From: Lachnospiraceae bacterium UBA3638
Lineage (GTDB): Bacteria; Bacillota; Clostridia; Lachnospirales; Lachnospiraceae
NCBI GenBank assembly: GCA_002373595.1
Contig: DFKT01000026.1
Span: 15,414 to 79,413, forward strand
DNA: 64,000 nt
Reading direction: 5' to 3'
The notes under the pieces were generated by a model. That model did no database searches, was not told the DNA's origin, and saw only the letters and a program-made list of their open reading frames with translations. The position numbers and the translations under genes are program-made. Below, piece after piece: positions 24,860 through 33,080 of this stretch (positions are counted from its first letter, which is position 1; every line of letters begins with the position of its first letter).

Positions 24860-25487
24860 CCATTCTCACTATCCTGAGCGTCTTTGAACTCACTCCTTCA
24901 TAGAATCTTTCCACATCCTTTTTATCGATGTAGATATTCAGCCTGCTCGCACTTCCGTCACGCCCGTCAAGATCACTTCCCGAAGAATCATACGCTCCCG
25001 CCACATACAGTTCATCCCATTCGAGATATATCTTTCCCGTGTCAGGATCCTCCCTGTATATGCTTATCCTGTCTCCCTCTCTTAACACACCGCATCCCGC
25101 CTGGGATATATCCTCCGCCCTGAGCCCTGCTATTACAGGTTCATCAAAGTCCCGCACTGCCTGCGATCTTTCTTTTACATCATCTGTAGTGATAATGCTC
25201 CCTTTTCCCATGTCATGCGAAAACACGACATCACCGATCATATCATGATCGCCTATCGCATGCTCCGGGCATAGATCCGCATCTATCTGCACAGCGACAT
25301 ATCCGGCTTCAGTAACATCTTCTCCCGCTTCCGTCTGTCTCGAAGTTACAAGCACTGTCTTTTTTTCATAATCTTCCAGTGTCTTTTTTTCGACATACAG
25401 CATGCATCCGAAAACCGAAAAAGCAGTAACGAGCGCTGCTATCATGCTCCCTGTTTTTATCTTTCTTATCTTTTCTTTTTTCATCAT
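24849..25487 (-). CDS. SAF-domain pilus assembly protein (CpaB/RcpC-like)
   Basis: 212 aa. It has one N-terminal membrane helix (about 13-31) and a SAF-like domain (TEAGEDVTEAGYVAVQIDADL, DDVKERSQAV). A C-terminal segment reads VLREGDRISIYREDPDTGK. In Tad systems CpaB/RcpC is extracytoplasmic and assists assembly; here there is no secretin partner, as expected for a monoderm. It overlaps the upstream pseudopilin-like gene by 4 bases. AAGGAGA lies before two consecutive ATG codons; the second has the better spacing. Confidence 0.78.
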   Translation of the reverse strand: MMKKEKIRKIKTGSMIAALVTAFSVFGCMLYVEKKTLEDYEKKTVLVTSRQTEAGEDVTEAGYVAVQIDADLCPEHAIGDHDMIGDVVFSHDMGKGSIITTDDVKERSQAVRDFDEPVIAGLRAEDISQAGCGVLREGDRISIYREDPDTGKIYLEWDELYVAGAYDSSGSDLDGRDGSASRLNIYIDKKDVERFYEGVSSKTLRIVRMVDR

Positions 25488-26095
25488 TCTCCTTCCTTTC
25501 CCGCTGCCGTAGTCCTTACCTCTACAAGCTTGCTCTTATGCGCCCCGGTCCTGATACCGAATAATCCCTGTACTTCATAAGATATCTCTCCGTATACACC
25601 TGTGGATCCGACGATCTGTCCGGAAGGTGTAGTCTTCTCTCCGAGCCTTCCCTCATGAGAAGAAACGCCTTCATCGCTCACGCATATCTCCGTAACACTG
25701 TCACCGGATACATTGTAGATCCTGAAATCATCGATGCTTACTCCACCTGTTATCAGCGTACTGTTTCCGGATCTGAAGTTCTCATCAACTCCCATATTCA
25801 CCCTGAGTGCTCTTTTATATTCTTCATAGCTTTCAAGCGGATCGCTGATGATAAGTCCGTGACTGCTCCCATAAATATCCGTATCGATCTTGGCGCATGC
25901 CAATCCTCCGGCTGCCAGAGCATCTTCCATATAATCCGAAGATGCTCTGTATGCGAGGAGCTGAAACTCCGTGAGCATCAGCAGCATCATGAGAATGATA
26001 CCGAACAATCCGATCACCCATTCGATCTGACCATCAGAAACAGCCTTCATCAACCTAATACTTTGCAGTCGATGTACGTATCTCCCTGACTTCAT
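25484..26095 (-). CDS. TadE-like minor pseudopilin, single-span
   Basis: 203 aa. The short basic N-terminus is followed by GQIEWVIGLFGIILMMLLMLTEFQLL, one hydrophobic helix with an acidic residue near its start. This is the layout of TadE/TadF minor pilins. The rest is a soluble, extracytoplasmic domain rich in Ser/Thr/Gly. GGAGGGAGAGT supports the ATG at 26095, which gives a 41-base overlap with the preceding gene; an alternative ATG at 26050 would follow that gene's stop by four bases. The family is inferred from topology and position. Confidence 0.65.
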   Translation of the reverse strand: MKSGRYVHRLQSIRLMKAVSDGQIEWVIGLFGIILMMLLMLTEFQLLAYRASSDYMEDALAAGGLACAKIDTDIYGSSHGLIISDPLESYEEYKRALRVNMGVDENFRSGNSTLITGGVSIDDFRIYNVSGDSVTEICVSDEGVSSHEGRLGEKTTPSGQIVGSTGVYGEISYEVQGLFGIRTGAHKSKLVEVRTTAAGKEGE

Positions 26096-26411
26096 ACTCT
26101 CCCTCCAATCTCCCGCCGATACATAGGGTCACAGGGGCTCCGTACGGCACTTCATTCATCGTTGTTCCGTCGAGAGATATCTCTTCCAGTCCTATCTCTC
26201 CCAGTTCTTCGATCAATTCTCTCCTGTCGGTGCCATTTAAAAAACCGACCGTTTCCATCCTTAGGATATAGTCCCTTGCGCATCCCCTGATATCGCTCTT
26301 GTCCTGCAGAAGTGCCATACATCTGATAAACGAAGTCATAACGACCGTCAGAGCAAGCACGAGTATCCCCATCGTAAGAACATCTCCGACATTACCCTTT
26401 TGTCTTTTCAT
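26055..26411 (-). CDS. TadE-like small pilus protein
   Basis: 118 aa. MKRQKGNVGDVLTMGILVLALTVVMTSFIRCMALL gives a basic head, a Gly-Asn-Val-Gly-Asp segment and one membrane helix. A soluble domain with a conserved-looking RDYILRMETVGFLNGTDRREL follows. I recognise it as a TadE/DUF4320-type component of Bacillota Tad loci. It overlaps the Flp-like gene upstream by 4 bases and the next pseudopilin downstream by 41. It probably joins the pilus tip or base. Confidence 0.65.
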   Translation of the reverse strand: MKRQKGNVGDVLTMGILVLALTVVMTSFIRCMALLQDKSDIRGCARDYILRMETVGFLNGTDRRELIEELGEIGLEEISLDGTTMNEVPYGAPVTLCIGGRLEGEYEVREIRTSTAKY

Positions 26412-26653
26412 ATCGTGCCCGATGCCCCCGTCAGGATCTCCTGTGCTTTCTCGGTCATGGAAGTAACTATCGTCTCAATGAAAAGTGCCAAAGAATCCTT
26501 CATGACCACACACAGAAGCAGTGCTATGATGCACAGTCCTATCGTGACGAGTATTCCGTCGAGTCCCTTCTCTTTGTGAAGTGCAGCGTTTTTTATCATC
26601 CATGCCGACTTCCCCATCAATCTCTTTGTGTCTCTTATAATCTTCTCTTTCAT
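26408..26653 (-). CDS. Flp-like pilin candidate
   Basis: 81 aa. A basic N-terminus of ~30 residues (KEKIIRDTKRLMGKSAWMIKNAALHKEKGLDGI) leads to one long hydrophobic helix (ILVTIGLCIIALLLCVVM) and a short polar tail ending TGASGTI. A K/G-containing leader before a hydrophobic helix is what a prepilin peptidase would cut. Its position between TadC and the TadE-like genes fits a major or minor Flp subunit. The size is slightly larger than most Flp pilins. Confidence 0.6.
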   Translation of the reverse strand: MKEKIIRDTKRLMGKSAWMIKNAALHKEKGLDGILVTIGLCIIALLLCVVMKDSLALFIETIVTSMTEKAQEILTGASGTI

Positions 26654-26668
26654 TTCTTCTCCTTTCGC

Positions 26669-27490
26669 TTACAAACTCCTCGCCGCATCGAGCATATATC
26701 CCACGCAGGCGTACAGTGCCACCGCAAGCACCGCTCCAAGCATCCCGAGCTGATAAAATGTCAGATTCCTCTCAAGCCTTCCCTTTCTCCTGTTCATGAC
26801 CGACGTCTCCATATCGCGTATCTGCTCGGATATATCACCGAGAAGATCCACCGCCTGTCCCGATTCAAGGGCCTGCGTGACTGTTATGCATAATGAATCT
26901 ATCTGCCTGTTATCAAATCTCCTCTGGAACCTGTCGAGAGAGGAATAGATATCCGCTTTCATTACGATATCTCCGGCCAGAGAGATAAAAGCATCGCGAA
27001 GTCTCCTGTTCGTCACATTGGTATAACTCTCGGCAAGCGCATCCGTCACATATACTCCTGCGCGTATCTGAAGTGCCAGTGCTCTGTACACCGTATGCAG
27101 ATCCGGCAGCATCCTCTCATTGTCCCTCCTGTTAAGCACCGGCAGAATAGCATACGGCATGACCATCAGCGCCGCGCCTGTCATAAGTCCATATACAGGT
27201 CCCGCGTTCACTCCGGCCGCAATTCCCAGAGTTCCCATAATAACGGATACAGTAAACAATCTTCCCGGTGTGCACTTCATCCCGTAGTGATAGGATCCTC
27301 CGTTCTTTCCGATCCACTCTTCGAGTGCGGAATACACTCCCGTTCCATGACTTTTTTTCCTGAGCATTCCACCGAATTCCACGCACGCATTTACGATCCT
27401 CTGCGCGTCATCCGATGCGAGCAGCGTATATGTCAGCAGTGAACTCGTAATGCAGGCTGCGACTATCATCACACAAATGTATGATCCCAT
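26669..27490 (-). CDS. tadC: TadC-like type II/IV secretion F-domain protein
   Basis: 273 aa. Two membrane helices near residues 80-125 flank a T2SSF domain (LPDLHTVYRALALQIRAGVYVTDALAESYTNV, FQRRFDNRQIDSLCITVTQALESGQAVDLLGDISEQIRDME). A C-terminal hydrophobic helix follows. It is a membrane platform for the TadA ATPase. It follows TadB by 20 bases with GGAGAG before the ATG, and together the two form the standard TadB/TadC pair. Confidence 0.85.
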   Translation of the reverse strand: MGSYICVMIVAACITSSLLTYTLLASDDAQRIVNACVEFGGMLRKKSHGTGVYSALEEWIGKNGGSYHYGMKCTPGRLFTVSVIMGTLGIAAGVNAGPVYGLMTGAALMVMPYAILPVLNRRDNERMLPDLHTVYRALALQIRAGVYVTDALAESYTNVTNRRLRDAFISLAGDIVMKADIYSSLDRFQRRFDNRQIDSLCITVTQALESGQAVDLLGDISEQIRDMETSVMNRRKGRLERNLTFYQLGMLGAVLAVALYACVGYMLDAARSL

Positions 27491-27510
27491 TCATCACTCT
27501 CCTTTCTTTG

Positions 27511-28455
27511 TTACTTAACGGTATTTATGCTCTGGATCGCAAAGAGCAATACGATCAAAGTCATAAATGCAAGTGCCGCCCTGCCGACTCCTGTATCAAA
27601 GAGTATTACGCCCACCGGTGTACCTATCAGTCTGCCCACCATAAGCAGCACTATTCCCGACATCAGAAGCAGGACGATCATATTGATAAACGACTCTCTG
27701 AGCATTCCTTTTCTTTCTTCACGCTGCCTTAAATACTCTCTCATCCCCTTCCTCGAATCATATACAAGCGGGCTGAAATCCGCGCTGTACCTTGCCGTTA
27801 TCTCCAGATTTCTGACTATCTGTTTAAACTGAACATGCTCTATCCTGTCCGCCATCTGCAGCAGTGCAAACGACATGTCACCCGTCATCTTTGCGGTGCT
27901 CTCACACTCCTCCAAAGCGCTCCGCAATGGTTCTCCCAAATATGCGCTTATCTGTCCCAGTATCTTTCCGAGTTCCCCTCCGGTGATGTTGTAGTTGCCC
28001 AGCAGATCGAGAAATCGTATAATATCCTCTCCCGATTCGCGAAGCGCTTTCTTTCGCATGACTCCTAGGAGAACTCCTTCTGTCAGAATGATCAGGGCTG
28101 CTGTGATCATCCCCCATTTGAAACCGAATAAGATACCTGCCGTCCCGAATACAAGTGCAGTCACCGCTGCATTGATGGCGACAAACCATTCTACAGTGAT
28201 ATGTGGCAGGACTCTTCTGATCCCGCTGTAGTCAAGCAATCTGTTAAGTGCACGCCATACACCGGCGTCGCTCTCTCCCTTTCTGATCCTCTCCTTCTCT
28301 CTAAGGAGTCCTTCCCGTCCCTTTTCATCGATGCCGGTTCTTATCCGGTTCCCGACTCTTTTTATCTTTTCCTGCGCATTAAATTCAGCGAAGATACCCG
28401 AGATGCCATATGTCAGCAGAGCAAATATCAGGATATAGTTAAAAAAGCCTTTCAT
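27511..28455 (-). CDS. tadB: TadB-like type II/IV secretion F-domain protein
   Basis: 314 aa from the ATG at 28455 (MKGFFNYILIFALLTYGI). An earlier ATG at 28479 with AAAGGA in front is also possible and would deepen the overlap with tadA. A first helix, a basic loop, two central helices (about 105-145) and a T2SSF domain (FLDLLGNYNITGGELGKILGQISAYL, ALEECESTAKMTGDMSFALLQMADRI) are followed by two C-terminal helices. It is the inner-membrane platform partner of TadC and docks the TadA ATPase. Confidence 0.83.
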   Translation of the reverse strand: MKGFFNYILIFALLTYGISGIFAEFNAQEKIKRVGNRIRTGIDEKGREGLLREKERIRKGESDAGVWRALNRLLDYSGIRRVLPHITVEWFVAINAAVTALVFGTAGILFGFKWGMITAALIILTEGVLLGVMRKKALRESGEDIIRFLDLLGNYNITGGELGKILGQISAYLGEPLRSALEECESTAKMTGDMSFALLQMADRIEHVQFKQIVRNLEITARYSADFSPLVYDSRKGMREYLRQREERKGMLRESFINMIVLLLMSGIVLLMVGRLIGTPVGVILFDTGVGRAALAFMTLIVLLFAIQSINTVK

Positions 28456-29545
28456 ATTCCTGCTGCCCCCTTTCTTCATTCCATCCTTTGCAGGCATAAC
28501 AATCACACACCTTGTAGTCCTTCATATACACGATCGTTCCGAAGCAATCCATAAGCCTCATGAGCTCGTTTCTCGAATACCTGCTCTCATACATCGCATA
28601 ATCCACGAGTTTGTCCGCCGCACGCAGAGGATCGGTGGAGTGGATCGTTGCGGCACATATCTGTCCCGTGCACGCGCTGTTAAGGATATAGAGAGCTTCT
28701 GCACCCTTTATCTCTCCGACAATGAAAAAATCAACATCCATCGTCAGTCCCGCTATGCTTATATCCTTCAAGTCGTAACTCACTTTACTCTCCCCCGAAC
28801 CCGGAAGTGAATGAAGAAACATCGTATCCGGGTGCGACAGTGTCGTAAGTTCATCTGCCTGCTGTGCCACAAGTACAGCCATGTCATCAGGAAGAGTCTC
28901 TTTGAGTGCATTGAGAAGAGTTGTCTTTCCCGATGAATTGCCGCCGCATATAAGCGTTGATGTCTTCCCGAATCTCTCCACCAGGAGCTGAGCCCTCTCG
29001 GTATTCATCATCCCCATTTCCACCAGATCACTCATCTGAGGAAATCTTTTCGGCACCTTTCGTATGCACAGATATGGCTCGTCATACGAATTGATAAGGG
29101 GCATTGAAATTGTAAATCTTAGTATGAAATCCTGATGCGAATCCGCATCCGTGAACCTTTGTATCGCATTCAGATTTGAAACACTGACCTGGTTTCGTAT
29201 TGCGATATAATCGATAAACTGTCTGTACTCTTTCTCGTTGTCAAAGCTTATCCCCGCATCTTCTCTCTTTCCTTTTCTCTTGACTCTGATGCGGTCATGT
29301 CGGATAACCCTTATGTCCGATATCTCCCGGTCATCTATGAGCGGTGATAATCTTGAATATCCGAAAACATATCTCTCGAATTCTCTTAAAGCATCCTCTT
29401 CCTCGTCCGGCGGCGGAGCATATCTTGTTCTGATATGGTCCCGCACATCTTTTAGAAACTCCTCTTTAGTGACGACACCTTTCTTCAGCTGCAAAAGCAT
29501 ATTCTGCTTCTGAGTGAGGTAATCATCAACCAGTCTGGCAAGCAT
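28439..29545 (-). CDS. tadA: TadA/CpaF-type pilus assembly ATPase
   Basis: 368 aa. The N-terminal helical domain and the SPLIDDREISDIRV segment are typical of CpaF/VirB11 ATPases. Walker A lies at residues 201-208 (GGNSSGKT). LVAQQADELTTLSHPDTMFLHS and the Walker B-like DVDFFIVGEIKGAEALYIL follow, with the His-box ICAATIHSTDPLRAADKLVDYA. It powers Flp pilus assembly from the cytoplasm. It is first in the operon, with GGAGGT before the ATG and a consensus promoter 110 bases upstream. No TadZ/CpaE gene is seen. Confidence 0.92.
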   Translation of the reverse strand: MLARLVDDYLTQKQNMLLQLKKGVVTKEEFLKDVRDHIRTRYAPPPDEEEDALREFERYVFGYSRLSPLIDDREISDIRVIRHDRIRVKRKGKREDAGISFDNEKEYRQFIDYIAIRNQVSVSNLNAIQRFTDADSHQDFILRFTISMPLINSYDEPYLCIRKVPKRFPQMSDLVEMGMMNTERAQLLVERFGKTSTLICGGNSSGKTTLLNALKETLPDDMAVLVAQQADELTTLSHPDTMFLHSLPGSGESKVSYDLKDISIAGLTMDVDFFIVGEIKGAEALYILNSACTGQICAATIHSTDPLRAADKLVDYAMYESRYSRNELMRLMDCFGTIVYMKDYKVCDCYACKGWNEERGQQEYERLF

Positions 29546-29654
29546 CCCGATACCTCCTTATTCACTTATTTTCCTTACATCCTTTTGGATCATCAAGCCG
29601 AATGGCCTATCGACATTTCTCTGTCCGAATCTCAGATCGGATTCGGTAAAAAGC

Positions 29655-29683
29655 AAGATACATCATTTTATATCCTTTGTCAA
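29655..29683 (-). promoter_or_regulatory. Promoter of the Tad pilus operon
   Basis: Perfect TTGACA (29683-29678), 17-base spacer, TATCTT (29660-29655) on the minus strand. The ~105-base leader that follows contains a CCGAATC/GGATTCGG stem (about 29625-29646); no known riboswitch was recognised in it. Confidence 0.8.
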
Positions 29684-29701
29684 CAAAAAAAGATACGTAA
29701 A

Positions 29702-29730
29702 TTGTATCCTTTGATAAAATGTGATATAAT
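29702..29730 (+). promoter_or_regulatory. Promoter of the 38-aa small protein
   Basis: TTGTAT (29702-29707), 17-base spacer, TATAAT (29725-29730) on the plus strand. It diverges from the Tad promoter, the two -35 boxes lying about 20 bases apart. Confidence 0.75.
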
Positions 29731-29767
29731 CTCCGTGTTCGGGAAAATTTGATCGGAGGTAGATGCG

Positions 29768-29884
29768 ATGTTTCTTATATTGGCAGGTGGTCTTCTGGTG
29801 ATAATAGTTGCAGCGGTAGCGGTAAGCGCCATTACTTCCGTTTTATCCGGCGTTATCGGCGGAGAACTTGACGAAGAAGACTGA
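29768..29884 (+). CDS. 38-aa hydrophobic small protein with acidic tail
   Basis: ATG at 29768 with GGAGGT seven bases upstream gives 38 codons. The peptide starts MFLILAGGLLVIIVAAVAV, continues SAITSVLSGVIGGEL and ends DEED. It is one membrane helix of ~20 residues with small residues and an acidic C-terminus. It has its own promoter (29702-29730) and a hairpin terminator beginning 30 bases after the stop. It is one of only three plus-strand genes here. No function is recognised; candidates are a small membrane regulator or an accessory to the Tad or polyamine systems on either side. An 84-codon reading on the opposite strand exists but lacks such signals. Confidence 0.7.
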   Translation: MFLILAGGLLVIIVAAVAVSAITSVLSGVIGGELDEED

Positions 29885-29905
29885 CAAGCACTTATATTAA
29901 TACGG

Positions 29906-29943
29906 TAAAAAAGAGCGGGTGCCTTATTCGGCAACCCGCTTTT
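29906..29943. terminator. Bidirectional terminator between small gene and potD
   Basis: Arms AGCGGGTGCC (29914-29923) and GGCAACCCGCT (29930-29940, one bulged A). T runs lie on both sides: plus strand from 29940, minus strand from 29912. The 3' end of potD, including its stop, is encoded within the stem. Confidence 0.88.
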
Positions 29944-31471
29944 CTCTTCTCTTTTCTCTTCTTGCTTTGGCAGATATCGCTATCGCTCTCACCACAAGTA
30001 CGACCAGTCCTGCGGTCAGCAGTATCGCCAGGATCCTTAATCCGATCGGCATGCTGAGGAGATTGTAGCATCTCACGCTGATCCACATATGATTGATCGC
30101 AGCGTTCGTATCCACATCAAAGTATCTCATGATCGAACTCCTGCGAATGACATCCTCGGGAGGATACTGTGCATAGAGCTGGCGCCTGGTCTGTTCCTCG
30201 GGAACAGTCATGGTATAGTCTCCCGGTTCTCCTCCAAAGAAGTAGCTTACATCGTACTCAGTGACTTCTTCCTCATCATCATCCGCGCTGTAGTTCCACT
30301 CAAGATATTCAAATACTCTGTCATCTTCTTCGTTTCCGGATATGACCGATGTATATCCGATATAGTACATATTTCTGATCGCATTTTCAGGCATGGAAAG
30401 GAAATTGACAAACGCTTCGGCAGCACGCTGCTTTGCGCTGTCTTCACCTATTCCCTTCTTGAGCATTACCCATCCGTCAAACCAGAGATTGGTGCTCTCC
30501 TTTGGAACCGCGAAGTTAAGATAATAATCATCTTCCTCCGCCTGATCCATAGCGTATACCGCATCTCCGGACCACTGATAATTGGCTACGACCTTGCCCG
30601 TTATCATATCGGCTTTTCCGCTGTCCGTCTCAAAGGAATATACATTCTTTCTTGCTGCCTGAAGATAATCAAGAACCTCTGCTATAGTTTCATCAGAGAC
30701 ATCATTCATCTCTTCCTCGAGTTTTTCGGAATAATCCGGATCGTTCTTGAACTCTTCCGAAGTAAGTCTGTCGGACTTGATCGCGCCGAGTGCGAGGAAA
30801 TACGAATCCCTTACATTATCCTTGAGCGTGATCTGACGGAACATGTCCGGATCACAGGCCGCATTCATCGTAGTTATCTGCTCCTCGGTGACCTCATCCG
30901 GATTGTACAGGAAACCCGTCACTCCCCACATGTATCCTGCAGCATATTCGCTCCAAAGCTTACCGTCTATATCATGAGTCTCAAACTTCTCTTTAATATA
31001 AGGCGATACGTTCCTGCTATAGTAATTGTTGTTTACATCGGTGTTGAAAAAAGTATCCGAGTAAGGTACGAGCCAATCCTCACTCATGAGCTTCATGATC
31101 ATGTATTCCGACGGACATACAAGATCATACTCGTCACCGAGCGTGAGCATATTGTAGAGTTCCTCGTTAGTACCGAAGCAGCTGTACTCCACACGGACTC
31201 TCTCTCCGTAATTCTCGTAATACCAGTCCTCAAATTCTTCATAGAGGGCTTTCTCTCCGAAGATATCTCCGCTGTCTAAGTCTATTACTTCATCCTCATC
31301 CCAGTCGCCGAGATCCATGTATTCTTCCCAGTTACAAACTCTGAGAACGATCTCTTTTTCTATGGTTCCGGAGGTTGCATATGCTCTTCCGCCGATGCCG
31401 CCCATCGGGATACTCGTCGCAAGAAGCGCAGATGCTGCTAATACCGCGAAGGCTTTGATACTCTTTCTCAT
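29924..31471 (-). CDS. potD: PotD-type polyamine-binding protein with C-terminal membrane anchor
   Basis: 515 aa, longer than the usual ~350. The Sec signal peptide (about 1-32) ends AYA-TSG with no lipobox cysteine. The binding domain opens LRVCNWEEYMDLGDWDEDEV with an acidic insert, then YEEFEDWYYENYGERVRVEYSCFGTNEELYNML and EYDLVCPSEYMIMKLM. Ligand-cleft acidic and aromatic residues are in YQWSGDAVYAMDQAEEDDYYLNFAVPKE. It ends with a hydrophobic helix (about 474-497) and a basic tail. It therefore seems tethered by its C-terminus rather than by lipid. It is the last gene of potABCD, overlapping potC by 4 bases. Confidence 0.92.
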   Translation of the reverse strand: MRKSIKAFAVLAASALLATSIPMGGIGGRAYATSGTIEKEIVLRVCNWEEYMDLGDWDEDEVIDLDSGDIFGEKALYEEFEDWYYENYGERVRVEYSCFGTNEELYNMLTLGDEYDLVCPSEYMIMKLMSEDWLVPYSDTFFNTDVNNNYYSRNVSPYIKEKFETHDIDGKLWSEYAAGYMWGVTGFLYNPDEVTEEQITTMNAACDPDMFRQITLKDNVRDSYFLALGAIKSDRLTSEEFKNDPDYSEKLEEEMNDVSDETIAEVLDYLQAARKNVYSFETDSGKADMITGKVVANYQWSGDAVYAMDQAEEDDYYLNFAVPKESTNLWFDGWVMLKKGIGEDSAKQRAAEAFVNFLSMPENAIRNMYYIGYTSVISGNEEDDRVFEYLEWNYSADDDEEEVTEYDVSYFFGGEPGDYTMTVPEEQTRRQLYAQYPPEDVIRRSSIMRYFDVDTNAAINHMWISVRCYNLLSMPIGLRILAILLTAGLVVLVVRAIAISAKARREKRREKRVAE

Positions 31472-32286
31472 GCGTTCACCTCCGCTCCCTTACGGATCTT
31501 TTTCTCCGCATCTTTATTTCTGTTTCCGGCAAAAGCAATTATAAGGACCACCACAAAAATGATCGTGGAAAGAGCCCACAGTGCCGTCTTTACCTCGGTC
31601 TGTGATCCTCTCGTGGCGTTAACTACATAAGTACTGATGGTATCAAAGGTTGCAGGCTTGGTATACGTCGCGACGAAATAATCATCAAGGCTGAGCGTGA
31701 CAGCCATTGCAAACCCTGACAGTATACCCGGAAGTATCTCAGGGATCACCACCTTCCAAAGAGCGGTCATCGGAGGTGCTCCAAGGTCAAGCGCAGCCTC
31801 GTACAGACTCTTGTCCATCTGTCCGAGTTTCGGATATACAGATAAGAATACGAAAGGAGCGCAGAGAGTAACATGTCCCGCGACAAGAGGGAAGAAGCTC
31901 TCTTTACTCATTCCGAATACAACAACCAGGAGTATGCAAAGCGAAAAACCGGTAACAACATCCGCATTGACTACGGGGATCCTGTTTATTCCGGTATATG
32001 CGCTCCTCATCTTCTTGCCGGAGTAGAATGCTCCCATTGCGCCGAGAGTTCCGAGGATCGTAGCAAGGATCGCACTTCCCACTGCAAGAGCGAGCGTTCC
32101 GAGGATCATGCTGCGCAGTTCCTCCGTGGTAAACAGATAGATATAATTATCAAACGAAAAGCTTGCTCCCATTCCTATCTGGGTGGCATCCGTAAAACTG
32201 TATACCGCAAGAATGAGTATGGGTGCATATACGAGAAAGAGTGCCGGCACAAGTATGAGCGTCTGGATTATCTTCTTTTTGTTCAT
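31468..32286 (-). CDS. potC: Spermidine/putrescine ABC transporter permease
   Basis: 272 aa, six membrane helices. The EAA coupling loop is visible as YEAALDLGAPPMTALWKVVIPEILPGILSGFAMAVTLSLDDYFV. Alignment by eye to PotC is good from ILAVYSFTDATQIGMGASFSFDNY onward. It pairs with PotB to form the channel energised by PotA. A GGAGG site precedes the ATG, and it overlaps potB by 4 bases. Confidence 0.94.
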   Translation of the reverse strand: MNKKKIIQTLILVPALFLVYAPILILAVYSFTDATQIGMGASFSFDNYIYLFTTEELRSMILGTLALAVGSAILATILGTLGAMGAFYSGKKMRSAYTGINRIPVVNADVVTGFSLCILLVVVFGMSKESFFPLVAGHVTLCAPFVFLSVYPKLGQMDKSLYEAALDLGAPPMTALWKVVIPEILPGILSGFAMAVTLSLDDYFVATYTKPATFDTISTYVVNATRGSQTEVKTALWALSTIIFVVVLIIAFAGNRNKDAEKKIRKGAEVNA

Positions 32287-33080
32287 ATCAGTGCCCCTCC
32301 TTTCTGATCATTCTCTTCACCGGCATCCGTAGCAAGTGTGACGATCACTATAATTGCCAGCAGCACGAGAGCTATCATCGATCCGTTGTGCCAGTCATAT
32401 GCCGAGAAGTAACTTCCGATAAGGCTTCCCATGATATATGTGCTGTTGTAGAGCATATCAAGAACAACATAGTTGGTCATTGCAGGAAGAAATACCATGG
32501 ATACTCCGCTCGCCACACCGGGCATCGAAAGCGGAAGTGTCACTCTCGCAAAAGCATCAAAGCTTCCCGCGCCGAGATCCGCAGCCGCTTCAAGCAGGCT
32601 CCTGTCGAGTCTCGATATCTGGTTGTAGATGGGAAGTATCATAAAAGGAAGGAAATCATATGTCATTCCTATTATTGAGTTCATAAAAGGATGAAACGCG
32701 AGATTACCTTCCACAACTGTCAGTATCTCTTTGAGTGCCGTGATGCGGAGCGTGAAATTGATCCACATCGGCATGACAAAGAGCATAACGAGTACAGACT
32801 TCCTCTTGAGATTGCTCATTGCGAGGATATATGCCACAGGGTAGCTGATCGCAAGGCACAGCGCCGTGGTCGAAAAAGCTATGAGCAAACTGTACAGAAG
32901 TGTGCCGAGCGTATTGGGATCGGTAAAGAATCCGGTGAGATTTCCGATCGTAAAATGTCCTGTGCCGTCGGTAAATGCATAATATAGTATGACGAACAGA
33001 GGCAGTATTACAAAAATTGCAAGAAATACCGCATACGGAATACCAAGGTATTTTCTTGAAAAACCCTTGCGCGCGCCCAT
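32283..33080 (-). CDS. potB: Spermidine/putrescine ABC transporter permease
   Basis: 265 aa, six membrane helices. FVILPLFVILYYAFTDGTGHFTIGN starts the family pattern. The EAA loop reads LLEAAADLGAGSFDAFARVTLPLSMPGVASGVSMVFLPAMTNYVV, characteristic of PotB. Its start overlaps the last base of potA. The protein would import polyamines delivered by the C-terminally anchored PotD. Confidence 0.94.
   Translation of the reverse strand: MGARKGFSRKYLGIPYAVFLAIFVILPLFVILYYAFTDGTGHFTIGNLTGFFTDPNTLGTLLYSLLIAFSTTALCLAISYPVAYILAMSNLKRKSVLVMLFVMPMWINFTLRITALKEILTVVEGNLAFHPFMNSIIGMTYDFLPFMILPIYNQISRLDRSLLEAAADLGAGSFDAFARVTLPLSMPGVASGVSMVFLPAMTNYVVLDMLYNSTYIMGSLIGSYFSAYDWHNGSMIALVLLAIIVIVTLATDAGEENDQKGGALI

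Noticed and set aside
29546-29660. c-di-GMP (GEMM) riboswitch in the Tad operon leader
   Set aside because: The leader has a stem and some G-rich bases but lacks the conserved GEMM core as far as I can see by eye. A covariance search would settle it.
29680-29934. An 84-codon minus frame across the small-protein gene
   Set aside because: It lies over the small gene's coding region and both divergent promoters, has no Shine-Dalgarno and an Ile/Ser/Thr-rich composition without a recognisable family.
30089-31279. A 396-codon open frame opposite potD
   Set aside because: It has no Shine-Dalgarno or family resemblance, and potD on the other strand is unmistakable. Long antisense frames occur throughout the window because of codon bias.
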